Assembly (NCBI RefSeq): GCF_008629655.1
Contig: NZ_VWSG01000002.1
Coordinates: forward strand, 243,636-307,635
DNA from: Paenimyroides baculatum
Lineage (GTDB): Bacteria; Bacteroidota; Bacteroidia; Flavobacteriales; Flavobacteriaceae
DNA: 64,000 bases
Direction of reading: 5' to 3'
Positions 26,521 through 36,263 of the stretch are shown here, piece after piece. The notes beneath the pieces were generated by a model, which was given only the letters and a program-made list of their open reading frames with translations, was not told where the DNA came from and ran no database searches. The translations under genes and the position numbers were made by a program. Numbering within the stretch: the first letter of the stretch is position 1; the number at the start of each line of letters is the position of its first letter.

Positions 26521-28440
26521 TCAACTTTTAGCTTTATTTAATTTACTATGAAAACGCGAATAGCTAAAGTAAATCAATAGACCTATAATTAACCATACGC
26601 TGAAATACAACCAGTTCCAAATGGTTAATTCTGCCATCATATAAATACAGCAAATTAATCCTAACATTGGTATCAAGGAAAGATTTTTTCTAAAACTCCA
26701 GATACACAAGAAAACCATCGCTACTAAAAATAACCACATAGGTATTTTATGTTTGAACAAATGAAAACCTGTTTCGAACTTTAATTGTTGATCTACCGGA
26801 GCTTTTTCAATCAAAACCACATATTGATCTCCTGATTTTTCTTTTACAGATGAAAGCATCGCTTCTAAATCATTATTAAAATCAATTGGTTTTAATTGAT
26901 AAGCAGTTTCTACATAAGAAGACATTTTTACAGCATCGTCTTTAGAAAGCTGTGTAACAAAATCTGTAGGTTCGTAAACTTGAGGTGTATTATAAACAAA
27001 TGCTTCTGCTCCGTTTTTATTCCACATGAAAATCGAAATCAATCCTAAAATAAATCCGACAGGTAAAATATATTTTCCGTTTAAATAAGGAATACGGAAT
27101 TTTCCACGCGGAATATCTTTATCCTGCAAAACCAAAACACCCGCACAAACCAATGAGAAGGCAAATAATGTACCAATACTGCATAAATCGGTTACCATTG
27201 TTAAATTCATAAACAAAGCAGGAATTGCCACAACAAAACCTGTAACAATAGTAGCAAACGATGGTGTTTTATATTTTGGATGGATTTTAGAAAACTTGAG
27301 TGGTAATAATCCGTCACGGCTCATACTCATCCAGATTCTCGGTTGTCCCATCTGAAAAACCAAAAGCACACTCGCCATAGCAACTACGGCACTTACAGCC
27401 ACGATTCCGGCAAACCATTTCAAATCAACCTGATCAAAAACGTACGCCAACGGATCGCCTACATTCAACTGTTTGTAATTAACCATACCTGTTAAAACCA
27501 ACGCGATGGCAATGTATAAAATAGTACAGATAACGATAGACCAAATCATGCTTCGAGGCAAATCGCGCTGCGGATTTTTACATTCTTCTGCTGTTGTAGA
27601 AATAGCATCAAAACCAATATAGGCAAAGAAAACTGCCGACACTCCCTTTAAAACGCCCGATAAACCGTTTGGAGCAAAAGGATAGAAATTATCGGTATCC
27701 ACATAAAAAATCCCGACAATTAAAACCAATGCAATCACCGCTAACTTAACATAAACCATGATGTTGCTTGCGTTACGCGATTCTTTCATACCGCGATAAA
27801 CCAACCAGGTAATCAGCACAATAATTGCCAATGCAGGAATATCTGCCACAAAATGAAAGCTTCCAATTCGCGGAGCAGTTGTCCAAGCCGTATGTGCCAA
27901 TTGTAAATTATTAGGCAGGTTTTCAAACGATTTTCCGCTAGTCATCAATGCCACAGCATCGTCAAAACCTTTGTGCGCCGAAAGGTAATCCATCTGAATC
28001 CATTGCGGCAAATGAATCCCCATATTGCTTAACAATCCGGTAAAATAATCACTCCACGAAATTGCCAACGTAATGTTTCCTACGGCATATTCCATAATTA
28101 ACGACCAACCTATGATCCAAGCAATTACCTCACCAAAAGCTACATAACTATAGGTATAAGCACTGCCCGAAACCGGAACCATCGACGCAAATTCGGCATA
28201 CGCCATTGCTGCAAATCCGCAGGCTAGCGCAGTAAACATAAACAGGAAAATCACTGCCGGACCTCCATCAAAACTCGCCTGCCCAATGGTACTGAACACA
28301 CCGGCACCAACAATAGCGGCAATTCCGAAAAATATTAAATCTTTCTGTGTTAAGAATTTGCCCAAGCTGTCTTTTTTACCTTCATTCGCCTGTAATTCGG
28401 CTAAAATATTGGTCACATTTTTTTTACGGAATATATTCAT
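26521..28440 (-). CDS. APC-family amino acid permease with large inserted loop
   Basis: 639 residues with 12 or more membrane helices. The cationic-amino-acid-transporter-type start (LGKFLTQKDLIFFGIAAIVGAGVFSTIG) has the helix-1 substrate motif GAGVF. FFAYIGFDAISTTAEECKNPQRDLPRS marks helix 6 and its following loop. Two soluble loops stand out: about residues 150-205 and about 505-565, which sit between late helices. The second is unusual for the family and may be an extracytoplasmic domain. It probably imports amino acids by cation symport. The substrate is not deducible. Confidence 0.85.
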   Translation of the reverse strand: MNIFRKKNVTNILAELQANEGKKDSLGKFLTQKDLIFFGIAAIVGAGVFSTIGQASFDGGPAVIFLFMFTALACGFAAMAYAEFASMVPVSGSAYTYSYVAFGEVIAWIIGWSLIMEYAVGNITLAISWSDYFTGLLSNMGIHLPQWIQMDYLSAHKGFDDAVALMTSGKSFENLPNNLQLAHTAWTTAPRIGSFHFVADIPALAIIVLITWLVYRGMKESRNASNIMVYVKLAVIALVLIVGIFYVDTDNFYPFAPNGLSGVLKGVSAVFFAYIGFDAISTTAEECKNPQRDLPRSMIWSIVICTILYIAIALVLTGMVNYKQLNVGDPLAYVFDQVDLKWFAGIVAVSAVVAMASVLLVFQMGQPRIWMSMSRDGLLPLKFSKIHPKYKTPSFATIVTGFVVAIPALFMNLTMVTDLCSIGTLFAFSLVCAGVLVLQDKDIPRGKFRIPYLNGKYILPVGFILGLISIFMWNKNGAEAFVYNTPQVYEPTDFVTQLSKDDAVKMSSYVETAYQLKPIDFNNDLEAMLSSVKEKSGDQYVVLIEKAPVDQQLKFETGFHLFKHKIPMWLFLVAMVFLCIWSFRKNLSLIPMLGLICCIYMMAELTIWNWLYFSVWLIIGLLIYFSYSRFHSKLNKAKS

Positions 28441-28601
28441 TTACTGTAAAAAGTATGATAATTGTTATTTTTTATTTTGGTAAATCTAACTAATTTTACC
28501 AAAAGATTACAAGCTATTTGAAATTCATTTACTATAATCAAAATTTATTGTTTGATAAATTTTAACGATAAAAAATTTATAGTTCATTTAAAAATTGAAG
28601 G

Positions 28602-28609
28602 TATCTTTG
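28602..28609 (+). promoter_or_regulatory. -7 box of the peroxiredoxin promoter
   Basis: TATCTTTG fits TAnnTTTG, about 53 bases before the ATG, in the 222-base gap shared with the divergent permease. Confidence 0.5.
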
Positions 28610-28662
28610 TATTACAAAATTGAGAAACAACAAATAATCAGTAACTTAAAAAGATAAAAATT

Positions 28663-29301
28663 ATGGCTTTAGTAGGAAAACAATTCCCAAACATTACAGT
28701 TGATGCAATTTCTGAAATGGGTGACGATTTAAGAATCAACGTTTTAGAAGAAGCAACAAAAAACAACAAAAAAGTATTATTATTCTGGTATCCAAAAGAT
28801 TTTACTTTTGTCTGCCCTACAGAATTACACGCTTTTCAGGCTGCTTTACCGGAATTCGAAAAAAGAAACACGGTTGTAATTGGTGCATCTTGTGATACAA
28901 ATGAAGTTCACTTTGCTTGGTTGAATACTGCAAAAGATAATGGTGGAATTGAAGGTGTAACCTACCCTTTATTAGCTGATACTACTAGAAACTTATCAAG
29001 CGTTTTAGGAATTTTAGATGTTACTTCTGAAGTTTATAACGAAGAATTAGATTCAGTTCAAATCGAAGGATCAAACGTAACTTACCGTGCTACTTATTTA
29101 ATTGACGAAACTGGAAAAATTTTCCACGAAGCAGTTAACGACATGCCATTAGGACGTAACGTAAACGAATTCATCCGTTTAATTGATGCTTACGCACACG
29201 TACAAACTCACGGCGAAGTTTGTCCTGCAAACTGGGAAGAAGGTAAAGAAGCTATGAACGCAAACCGCCTTTCTACTGCAGAATATTTAGCTAAACTTTA
29301 A
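28663..29301 (+). CDS. Typical 2-Cys peroxiredoxin (AhpC/Prx1 type)
   Basis: 212 residues. It reduces peroxides. The peroxidatic Cys51 sits in FTFVCPTE, the catalytic Thr precedes it, and the resolving Cys about 187 sits in GEVCPANW, as in typical 2-Cys enzymes. No ahpF follows. Instead a thioredoxin-like gene and a DUF6952 gene lie directly downstream, so the thioredoxin may be its reductant. A small extragenic inverted repeat lies in the 75-base gap behind it. Confidence 0.93.
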   Translation: MALVGKQFPNITVDAISEMGDDLRINVLEEATKNNKKVLLFWYPKDFTFVCPTELHAFQAALPEFEKRNTVVIGASCDTNEVHFAWLNTAKDNGGIEGVTYPLLADTTRNLSSVLGILDVTSEVYNEELDSVQIEGSNVTYRATYLIDETGKIFHEAVNDMPLGRNVNEFIRLIDAYAHVQTHGEVCPANWEEGKEAMNANRLSTAEYLAKL

Positions 29302-29308
29302 TTTGTTC

Positions 29309-29356
29309 AAAGTTTAAGGCTTAAAGTTCAAAGTTCTGAGCGAAACCTTAAACTTT
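29309..29356. repeat. Extragenic inverted repeat
   Basis: AAAGTTTAAGG (29309-29319) and CCTTAAACTTT (29346-29356) are perfectly complementary. The spacer also contains repeated AAAGTT units. It could form a hairpin between the peroxiredoxin and thioredoxin genes, acting as an mRNA stabiliser or partial terminator. Confidence 0.6.
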
Positions 29357-29376
29357 AAACCTTAAACAAAAAAATT

Positions 29377-29685
29377 ATGTTATTAGAATTAGAACAAGAT
29401 AATTTACAGGAGCTGGTTGCAAACAACCCTAAAGTAGCTGTACAATTTTCGGCTTCATGGTGCGGAAACTGTCGTATTATGAAACCAAAATTCAAAAAAA
29501 TGGCTACCGAAAAAGAAGATGTAACTTTTGTAATTGTTGATGCAGAAAAATTTCCTGAATCAAGAAAATTAGCTAACGTTTCAAATTTACCAACATTCGC
29601 TATTTTTAATGGTGGTGCCTTGGTTGATGAAACACAGACTAACAAAGCCGATGTTTTAGCAGAATTAGTTAACAAATTAGCTTAA
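29377..29685 (+). CDS. Thioredoxin family protein
   Basis: 102 residues with no signal peptide, so cytoplasmic. The redox site is Cys29-Gly-Asn-Cys32 (SWCGNCR), an unusual variant of CGPC. The cis-Pro of NLPTFAIF is present. It is co-transcribed with the DUF6952 gene two bases downstream and likely donates electrons to the upstream peroxiredoxin (inference from position). Confidence 0.9.
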   Translation: MLLELEQDNLQELVANNPKVAVQFSASWCGNCRIMKPKFKKMATEKEDVTFVIVDAEKFPESRKLANVSNLPTFAIFNGGALVDETQTNKADVLAELVNKLA

Positions 29686-29687
29686 TT

Positions 29688-29945
29688 ATGAAACTACCTG
29701 TAATTAAACATTTAACTGAATTTATTCAGGAAAATGATCAAGACTATATCAATGAAACCATTGAAGTTTTAGAGGCTTTATGCGAAGTTCCGTCTTTAAA
29801 AGATGAAGAATTAGATGTAATTGCTGAATTAATTTCAAACATGTACGGTGCCGTTGAAGTTGACAAGCTTATTAAGGCGGGAACGCCTAAAAAAGAAGCT
29901 TTAAATACTTTTATGCAGCGCGTATTGGGATCTATTGATAAATAA
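29688..29945 (+). CDS. DUF6952 family protein
   Basis: 85 residues, all helical, with no membrane segment. The conserved start KLPVIKHLTEFI and the SNMYGAVEVDKLI.AG block mark this Flavobacteria-restricted family. It follows the thioredoxin gene by two bases and ends 19 bases before a strong terminator. Its constant place in the peroxiredoxin-thioredoxin group suggests a redox-related or regulatory helper role, but the function is unknown. Confidence 0.8.
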   Translation: MKLPVIKHLTEFIQENDQDYINETIEVLEALCEVPSLKDEELDVIAELISNMYGAVEVDKLIKAGTPKKEALNTFMQRVLGSIDK

Positions 29946-29964
29946 AAATCTTAAACACGAATAT

Positions 29965-29994
29965 AAACCACGAGCAACAACTCGTGGTTTTTTT
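29965..29994 (+). terminator. Terminator of the thioredoxin-DUF6952 unit
   Basis: 10-base perfect stem AAACCACGAG (29965-29974) / CTCGTGGTTT (29981-29990) followed by Ts. Confidence 0.85.
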
Positions 29995-30019
29995 ATTTCT
30001 ACAATGATAAATAATTCAG

Positions 30020-30027
30020 TAATTTTG
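30020..30027 (+). promoter_or_regulatory. -7 box before the dgkA-like gene
   Basis: TAATTTTG fits TAnnTTTG, 17 bases before the ATG at 30044. It probably drives the dgkA-like-ftsK-lolA-lptF/G-ribB operon. Confidence 0.45.
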
Positions 30028-30043
30028 CCGAAATTGCTTTTGA

Positions 30044-30415
30044 ATGAAACACCAACAAACATCCTTTATTTCGGGCAGAATTAAGAGTGTAACCTATGCC
30101 GTTAAAGGATTTTACTTATTAATTACCACCGAACACAGTATTATGGTTCAGTTAACCATTAGTGCGTTAATGTGTATTCTTGGTTTTTATTTAAAAATCA
30201 GCGCTGTAGAATGGATGTTTCAAATACTAGCAATTGGGTTGGTTTTAACTGCCGAAAGTTTAAATACTGCCATTGAAGCAATTTGCGATTACATTCAACC
30301 AAATTTCGACAAAAAAATAGGTTTTATTAAAGATATTGCAGCGGGTGCTGTAACATTTGCCGCATTAACGGCAGTTGTTATAGGCGCGATTATTTATTTA
30401 CCAAAATTAATTTAG
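30044..30415 (+). CDS. Diacylglycerol kinase family protein (DgkA/UdpK type)
   Basis: 123 residues with three membrane helices. The active-site motif AESLNTAIEAICD and the C-terminal KDIAAGAV belong to the small integral-membrane kinases that phosphorylate diacylglycerol or undecaprenol. The N-terminal GRIKSVTYAVKG amphipathic helix is also conserved. It starts the five-gene operon, four bases before ftsK. Which lipid it uses cannot be told from sequence. Confidence 0.88.
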   Translation: MKHQQTSFISGRIKSVTYAVKGFYLLITTEHSIMVQLTISALMCILGFYLKISAVEWMFQILAIGLVLTAESLNTAIEAICDYIQPNFDKKIGFIKDIAAGAVTFAALTAVVIGAIIYLPKLI

Positions 30416-30418
30416 AAA

Positions 30419-32863
30419 ATGACTGCTAAAAAACAAAATACAAAACAGGCTAACAATAAGCAAATGCCGCCTAAACCAAAGCAAACTGCTACAAACGGAG
30501 CGCGCATAAGCTTTATTTTTGGAACTTTATTTTTAATGTTTTCTGTAATTTTATTGTGCAGTTTCATTTCGTACTTTACTTCGGGCAATTACGACCAAAG
30601 TGTGGTTGCCGAATTAAACAACCGCGAAATAGAACCCGAAAACTGGGTTGGCAAATTAGGTGCCTGGTTGGCACATAAATTTATTTTCGAAGGATTTGGT
30701 ATTGCATCGTTCCTATTTATAAAAATATTTGGCGAAGTTGCTTTATGGTTTGGAATACGTTTTAACGCAGCCAAATTACGTCGCATGATTTTTTGGGATT
30801 TATTTGCCATCATCGTGTTATCAATTGCATTGGGTCATTTTGGATCGAAATATCCGTTTTTAGGTGGAACAGTCGGTTTTGAAATGAACGATTACCTTCA
30901 AGATTATATTGGACAAATCGGAGCGATGCTTGTGGTACTTTTCCTGATTATTTTCTATCTGATTTTCAGAATAAAAATGACTCCGAAAGCTTTCACAAAC
31001 GTGGTTTCAAACACGCATGCTAAAATCAAGGATAATATCGAAAAAGCCGAAGAAATAATAAATACACAACCGGTTCAGCCAATAAATATTAATCAACCTG
31101 TAAGAGAAGATGCTAAAATCATCGTTCCTCCTACTCCGGTTAAAGAAGAAATTCCCGTTGCGAAAATCGACAATGAAGTATCGTTCGATCTAAAGAAAAC
31201 AGAGAGAAAACCGGAACCTGTACACGATTTTTCTATTACAGATACTTCAGCGAACGCAGATCATCACGAAGAATTCATTATTGAAACTATTGAAGAAGAA
31301 GAACCACTTGCCGATGATGATTTATCGAAAAAAATTGTTGAGAATTTTGGTTTGTTTGATCCAACGTTAGAGTTGTCAAAATACCAGTTTCCAACAAGCG
31401 AATTGCTGTTTGAACACACAACCGGCGGAATTACCATTAATCAGGCAGAATTAGAAGAAAACAAAAACCGTATTTTAGAAACGCTGAACAATTATAAAAT
31501 CGGGATTGCACAGATTAAAGCAACTGTTGGTCCAACCGTAACGCTTTATGAAATTGTGCCCGATGCAGGAATCCGTATTTCAAAAATTAAGAGTTTAGAA
31601 GACGATATCGCACTGTCTTTATCGGCTTTAGGAATCCGTATTATTGCACCAATTCCAGGAAAAGGAACCATAGGTATTGAAGTTCCGAATACCAAACCAT
31701 CGACCGTTTCAATGAAATCGCTGATTTTATCTCCGAAATTTCAAAATGCAGAAATGGAACTTCCAATTGCAATCGGTAAAACCATTTCTAACGAAACCTT
31801 TGTATTCGATTTAGCAAAAATGCCCCATTTATTAATGGCAGGTGCTACCGGACAAGGAAAATCGGTTGGTTTAAATGCTGTTTTGACATCGTTACTTTAT
31901 AAAAAACATCCTGCCGAAGTAAAATTTGTTTTGGTAGATCCTAAAAAAGTAGAATTAACGTTGTTTAATAAAATTGAGCGTCACTTTTTAGCCAAATTAC
32001 CAGATACCGAAGACGCAATTATAACAGATAACACAAAGGTTATCAACACTTTAAATTCGTTATGTATTGAAATGGACAACCGTTATTCTTTGTTGAAAGA
32101 TGCCATGGTTCGAAACATTAAAGAATACAATGAAAAATTCAAACAACGCAAATTAAACCCAGAACAAGGTCACCGCTTTTTACCTTACATTATTTTGGTG
32201 GTTGATGAGTTCGCCGATTTAATTATGACGGCAGGCAAAGAAGTTGAAACACCTATTGCCCGTTTGGCTCAATTGGCGCGTGCAATTGGTATCCACTTAA
32301 TTATTGCAACGCAACGTCCGTCGGTAAACGTAATTACAGGTATCATTAAAGCCAATTTCCCTGCACGAATTGCTTTCCGAGTGAGTTCGAAAATCGATTC
32401 GAGAACTATTTTAGATGGTCCTGGAGCAGATCAATTGATTGGTCGCGGAGATATGCTTTTTACACAAGGAAACGATACGGTTCGTGTACAATGTGGTTTT
32501 GTTGATACACCCGAAGTTGAAAAAATTACAGAATTTATCGGCTCTCAAAAAGGTTATGGTGATGCTTATTTGTTACCGGAATATGTTGGTGAAGAAAGTG
32601 GCACAAGTCTTGATATTGACATTGCAGACCGCGATGTTATGTTCCGTGAAGCTGCAGAAATTATTGTTACAGCCCAGCAAGGATCGGCATCGTTGTTACA
32701 AAGAAAACTAAAATTAGGTTACAACCGTGCCGGCAGATTGATAGATCAGTTGGAAGCAGCCGGTATTGTCGGTTCTTTTGAAGGAAGCAAGGCACGATCT
32801 GTAAACATTACCGATTTGGTTTCTTTAGACGAATTTTTAAACAACGAAAAAAACAGAATGTAA
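30419..32863 (+). CDS. ftsK: DNA translocase FtsK
   Basis: 814 residues. Four N-terminal membrane helices (residues about 30-185) anchor it at the septum. A Pro/Glu-rich linker (about 190-300) follows, then the RecA-like motor with Walker A GATGQGKS and Walker B ILVVDEFADL. The C-terminal gamma domain (about 745-805) reads chromosome-orienting sequences. It pumps DNA during septation and activates Xer recombination. Its stop codon overlaps the lolA start (TAATG). Confidence 0.95.
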   Translation: MTAKKQNTKQANNKQMPPKPKQTATNGARISFIFGTLFLMFSVILLCSFISYFTSGNYDQSVVAELNNREIEPENWVGKLGAWLAHKFIFEGFGIASFLFIKIFGEVALWFGIRFNAAKLRRMIFWDLFAIIVLSIALGHFGSKYPFLGGTVGFEMNDYLQDYIGQIGAMLVVLFLIIFYLIFRIKMTPKAFTNVVSNTHAKIKDNIEKAEEIINTQPVQPININQPVREDAKIIVPPTPVKEEIPVAKIDNEVSFDLKKTERKPEPVHDFSITDTSANADHHEEFIIETIEEEEPLADDDLSKKIVENFGLFDPTLELSKYQFPTSELLFEHTTGGITINQAELEENKNRILETLNNYKIGIAQIKATVGPTVTLYEIVPDAGIRISKIKSLEDDIALSLSALGIRIIAPIPGKGTIGIEVPNTKPSTVSMKSLILSPKFQNAEMELPIAIGKTISNETFVFDLAKMPHLLMAGATGQGKSVGLNAVLTSLLYKKHPAEVKFVLVDPKKVELTLFNKIERHFLAKLPDTEDAIITDNTKVINTLNSLCIEMDNRYSLLKDAMVRNIKEYNEKFKQRKLNPEQGHRFLPYIILVVDEFADLIMTAGKEVETPIARLAQLARAIGIHLIIATQRPSVNVITGIIKANFPARIAFRVSSKIDSRTILDGPGADQLIGRGDMLFTQGNDTVRVQCGFVDTPEVEKITEFIGSQKGYGDAYLLPEYVGEESGTSLDIDIADRDVMFREAAEIIVTAQQGSASLLQRKLKLGYNRAGRLIDQLEAAGIVGSFEGSKARSVNITDLVSLDEFLNNEKNRM

Positions 32864-33486
32864 TGAAAAAATTAGCTGCAATAATCTCAATTGTTTTTAT
32901 AAGTGTATCAAGCTACGCGCAAAATGCCACTGCTGCAAAAAAATTGTTAGACGAAGTTTCTGCAAAAACAAAAACGTACAACAATATGGTAATTGATTTC
33001 AGTTTTAACAACGGAAAACAAGATGCCAAAGGAAAAGCAACTATTCAAGGCGAAAAATATGTGGTAGTTTTTATGGGAATTACCCAGATTTTTGACGGAT
33101 CTAAAATGTACATCATCAACCCAAACGATGAAGAAGTAACGGTTGCCAGCGCAAAATCTGCCGATTCACAAGCAGTTAGCATTGCAAGTTTGCTATCGTT
33201 CTACAAAAAAGGTTACACGTACGCGTGGGATAAAAAACAAATCATAAACGGTAAATCTATTCAGTTTATCAAACTTATTCCTACCAGCAGTAAAGATGTT
33301 AAAGAGGTTTATTTGGGTATTGATACAAAAACCAAAAATATTTACAATAGAACCGATGTTTACAAAGGCGGCAGTAAATCAATTATTACCATAAAATCTT
33401 TTAAAACAAATCAAACTTTGTCAAAAAACCTTTTTACCTTTACAAAATCTAAATATCCAAATTATTACATCAACAATTTAGATTAA
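32863..33486 (+). CDS. lolA: Outer-membrane lipoprotein carrier LolA family protein
   Basis: 207 residues with a signal peptide (KKLAAIISIVFISVSSYAQ). The LolA barrel pattern runs VIDFSFNNGKQDAKGKATIQGEKYVV, then IFDGSKMYIINP, then VYLGIDTKTKNIYNRTDVYKGGSKSIITI. It shuttles lipoproteins across the periplasm. It overlaps ftsK by one base, an arrangement seen widely in Bacteroidota, and is followed nine bases later by an LptF/LptG permease. Confidence 0.88.
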   Translation: MKKLAAIISIVFISVSSYAQNATAAKKLLDEVSAKTKTYNNMVIDFSFNNGKQDAKGKATIQGEKYVVVFMGITQIFDGSKMYIINPNDEEVTVASAKSADSQAVSIASLLSFYKKGYTYAWDKKQIINGKSIQFIKLIPTSSKDVKEVYLGIDTKTKNIYNRTDVYKGGSKSIITIKSFKTNQTLSKNLFTFTKSKYPNYYINNLD

Positions 33487-33494
33487 AGTAACAC

Positions 33495-34940
33495 GTGAAA
33501 ATACTTGATCGATATATATTAATAAGTTTTGTAAAAACGTTTTTTTCGGTATTTGCAATCTTGTTTTTCATTTTTGTATTACAAGGAGTTTGGGTCTTTA
33601 TTGGCGAATTAGCTGGTAAAGACCTTGATTTTATTACAATAATTAAATTTTTATTTTTCTATTCGCCAAAAATGATTCCAATGGTGCTGCCTTTGTCAGT
33701 GCTACTGGCATCGATTATGACCTTTGGCGATTTTTCTGAAAATTACGAATTTGCAGCTATGAAATCGTCTGGAATTTCATTGCAAAGAGCCATGCGTTCG
33801 TTGATTGTTTTCATATTGATTTTATCGGGAGTTTCGTTTTGGTTTGTGAACAATGTAGCACCAAAATCAGAATTTAAGTTCGTAAACATGCGTCGTGACA
33901 TTATTCACACCAAGCCGGCAATGGCAATTGCTGCGGGGCAGTTTAACGATTTAGGCGCGATGAACATTAAGGTGGATGAAAAATACGGAGAGAAAGACGA
34001 AAAACTTCGAAACGTAACCATACACGTTATCAACCAACAAAGCAGTTTGAACAAAACCGTGATTAAAGCTAAAACCGGAAAGATCGAAACCAACGAAAAC
34101 AGTCCGATTTTAAAGCTGCATTTATTCGATGGAAATTATTATGAAGATGTAACATCGCGCCGCAGTTCTGATACAAAACCTTTTATAAAATCGGAATTTG
34201 AACATTACATCATGAGTATCGATGTATCTGAATTTGATAAATCTGATGATGAAATGCAGGAAATATCAAATACGGCAACCATGATGAATATTTCGCAGTT
34301 AAACTATACGATTGATTCGTTAAACGTGAATTTCAAAAATGAAATAAAAACGCAGGTTGATGCCGATAATAGCAACAATCGTTTGTTTTTATCGAATGCA
34401 GAAAAAGACAACGATATTGTTTACAAAACAATCAGTTTAGATTCATTACTGTCGATTAAAAAACGATCTCAAAAAATAAGTCTGTACGCAAATGCATCGG
34501 CAGTAGCAGAAAATATCCGATTCAATATCACCAACAACAAAAGTGCACTTTTAGAAAAAACCAAGCACATTAACCGCCATTGGATTGCTTTTTACGAAAA
34601 ATTCGTCATTGCATTTTCATGTCTTTTAATGTTCTTCATTGGTGCTCCGCTGGGTGCAATCATTAGAAAAGGTGGTTTGGGTTTACCAATGGTTTTTGCC
34701 GTATTAATATTTATTTCGTACCACTTTATAAACACATTTGGTAAAAAACTGGCACAAGAAAACGGTATTACACCTTTTTTCGGTGCCTGGTTATCTACTA
34801 TGGTATTGTTGCCAATGGCAATTACATTAACTTATAAAGCCACAAAAGACAGGGGAATTAACAGTATAGATAACTTGTTGTATCCTGTTACAAATTATCT
34901 GAAAACAAAATTTAAAAAGAAACAACAAAACAACACATAA
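33495..34940 (+). CDS. LptF/LptG family permease
   Basis: 481 residues from a GTG start (KILDRYILISFVKTFFSVF). The YjgP/YjgQ fold has two N-terminal helices plus one, a large periplasmic jelly-roll domain (about 130-370) and three C-terminal helices (FIGAPLGAIIRKGGLGLPM). It forms the membrane part of the ABC machine that extracts LPS and moves it to the outer membrane. The periplasmic domain is longer than in E. coli LptF, as is usual in this phylum. It sits next to lolA, two envelope-transport genes in one operon. Confidence 0.92.
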   Translation: MKILDRYILISFVKTFFSVFAILFFIFVLQGVWVFIGELAGKDLDFITIIKFLFFYSPKMIPMVLPLSVLLASIMTFGDFSENYEFAAMKSSGISLQRAMRSLIVFILILSGVSFWFVNNVAPKSEFKFVNMRRDIIHTKPAMAIAAGQFNDLGAMNIKVDEKYGEKDEKLRNVTIHVINQQSSLNKTVIKAKTGKIETNENSPILKLHLFDGNYYEDVTSRRSSDTKPFIKSEFEHYIMSIDVSEFDKSDDEMQEISNTATMMNISQLNYTIDSLNVNFKNEIKTQVDADNSNNRLFLSNAEKDNDIVYKTISLDSLLSIKKRSQKISLYANASAVAENIRFNITNNKSALLEKTKHINRHWIAFYEKFVIAFSCLLMFFIGAPLGAIIRKGGLGLPMVFAVLIFISYHFINTFGKKLAQENGITPFFGAWLSTMVLLPMAITLTYKATKDRGINSIDNLLYPVTNYLKTKFKKKQQNNT

Positions 34941-34941
34941 A

Positions 34942-36075
34942 ATGTCTGATATAAAATTAAACACCATAGAAGAAGCTATCGAAGATATTCGTCAAGGGAA
35001 AATAATTATTGTAGTAGATGACGAAGATCGTGAAAACGAGGGCGATTTTATAGCTGCAGCAGAAAAAGTAACGCCAGAAATGATCAACTTTATGGCAAAG
35101 CACGGTCGCGGTTTAATTTGTGCACCTTTAACGCAAAAACGCTGTAAAGAATTAGATCTTCACCCAATGGTAATCAACAATACGGTTTTACATCAAACTG
35201 CTTTTACGGTGTCGGTTGATTTAATCGGACACGGATGTACTACTGGAATTTCGGCACACGATCGATCAAAAACCATTGAGTTTTTAGTAAAAGACGATAC
35301 AAAACCAGAAGATTTAGGTAGACCCGGACATATATTTCCATTAATTGCAAAAGAAGGCGGTGTTTTAAGAAGAACCGGACATACCGAAGCAGCTGTTGAT
35401 TTAGCCAGATTGGCAGGTTTTAAACCAGCAGGAATTTTAGTCGAAATTTTAAATGAAGATGGATCAATGGCTCGTTTGCCTCAATTGGTCGATGTTGCGA
35501 AGAAATTCGATATGAAACTGATTTCGATTGAAGATTTGGTTGCATACAGAATGAAACACGACAGTTTGATTCAGAAAAAAGAAGATTTCGACTTACAAAC
35601 CAAATATGGAACGTACCGTTTACGTGCCTATTTACAGGTAACCAACAAACAAGTCCATATTGCACTGACAAAAGGAGTTTGGAATAATGGAGACGCAGTT
35701 TTAACCAGAATTAACTCATCGCAGGTTAATAATGATATATTAGGAAATCTTACCAATAATCAGGATGAAAAGCTAGATTTAATGTTCCAAGCAATTGATC
35801 GTGAAGGAAAAGGTGCGATTTTGTTTATCAACCAAGAATACAATACCCTTGATTTACTAAAACGCCTAGGCGAATTAAAAGAATTACAGTCAGAAACTGA
35901 TGCTATTGTGAAAGCTCCGAAAATTCAGCTTGATAATAAAGATTTCGGAATTGGTGCGCAGATATTACACGACATCAACATTTCGAAAATCAAATTAATG
36001 AGTAATTCTGAACACAGCAAACGCGTTGGTATGGTTGGTTATGGTTTGGAAATTGTAGATCATATTAATTTTTAG
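34942..36075 (+). CDS. ribB: 3,4-DHBP synthase with degenerate GTP cyclohydrolase II domain
   Basis: 377 residues. The N-terminal RibB domain (about 1-200) is intact: [16 protein letters not shown] binds the metal, with TGISAHDRS and the [20 protein letters not shown] block, so it can make the four-carbon riboflavin precursor. The C-terminal RibA-like half keeps GIGAQIL and [15 protein letters not shown]. It lacks the zinc cysteines (C-x10-C-x-C) and the RQEGR motif; the equivalent stretch reads [15 protein letters not shown] cyclohydrolase II activity is therefore not expected, and a separate ribA is needed. It is the last gene of the ftsK operon. Confidence 0.9.
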   Translation: MSDIKLNTIEEAIEDIRQGKIIIVVDDEDRENEGDFIAAAEKVTPEMINFMAKHGRGLICAPLTQKRCKELDLHPMVINNTVLHQTAFTVSVDLIGHGCTTGISAHDRSKTIEFLVKDDTKPEDLGRPGHIFPLIAKEGGVLRRTGHTEAAVDLARLAGFKPAGILVEILNEDGSMARLPQLVDVAKKFDMKLISIEDLVAYRMKHDSLIQKKEDFDLQTKYGTYRLRAYLQVTNKQVHIALTKGVWNNGDAVLTRINSSQVNNDILGNLTNNQDEKLDLMFQAIDREGKGAILFINQEYNTLDLLKRLGELKELQSETDAIVKAPKIQLDNKDFGIGAQILHDINISKIKLMSNSEHSKRVGMVGYGLEIVDHINF

Positions 36076-36093
36076 ATTTTTTTCATCTCACTA

Positions 36094-36124
36094 TTTGCAG
36101 ATTAATAAAAACATATTATATTTG
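36094..36124 (+). promoter_or_regulatory. Consensus promoter of tRNA-Ser
   Basis: TTTG (36094-36097), exactly 19 bases, then TATATTTG (36117-36124). The tRNA starts 31 bases after the -7 box. Confidence 0.7.
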
Positions 36125-36154
36125 CACCACAATTAACGAAGGAAACAACGTTAA

Positions 36155-36239
36155 GGAGAAATGGCAGAGTGGTCGAATGCGGCAGTCTTGAAAACTGTTG
36201 ACTGTAACAGGTCCGGGGGTTCGAATCCCTCTTTCTCCG
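36155..36239 (+). tRNA. tRNA-Ser(UGA)
   Basis: Acceptor GGAGAAA pairs with TTTCTCC. Anticodon stem GCAGT/ACTGT holds loop CTTGAAA with anticodon TGA at about 36189-36191. A long variable arm is present, and the T-loop is TTCGAAT. It is 85 bases long, and the CCA is not encoded. It reads UCN serine codons. Confidence 0.95.
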
Positions 36240-36263
36240 CGAGCCGAAAGGAAAATCGTACTA

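Noticed and set aside
29355..29675. 106-codon minus-strand ORF over the thioredoxin gene
   Set aside because: It is a shadow of the well-supported thioredoxin gene (CGNC site) on the plus strand.
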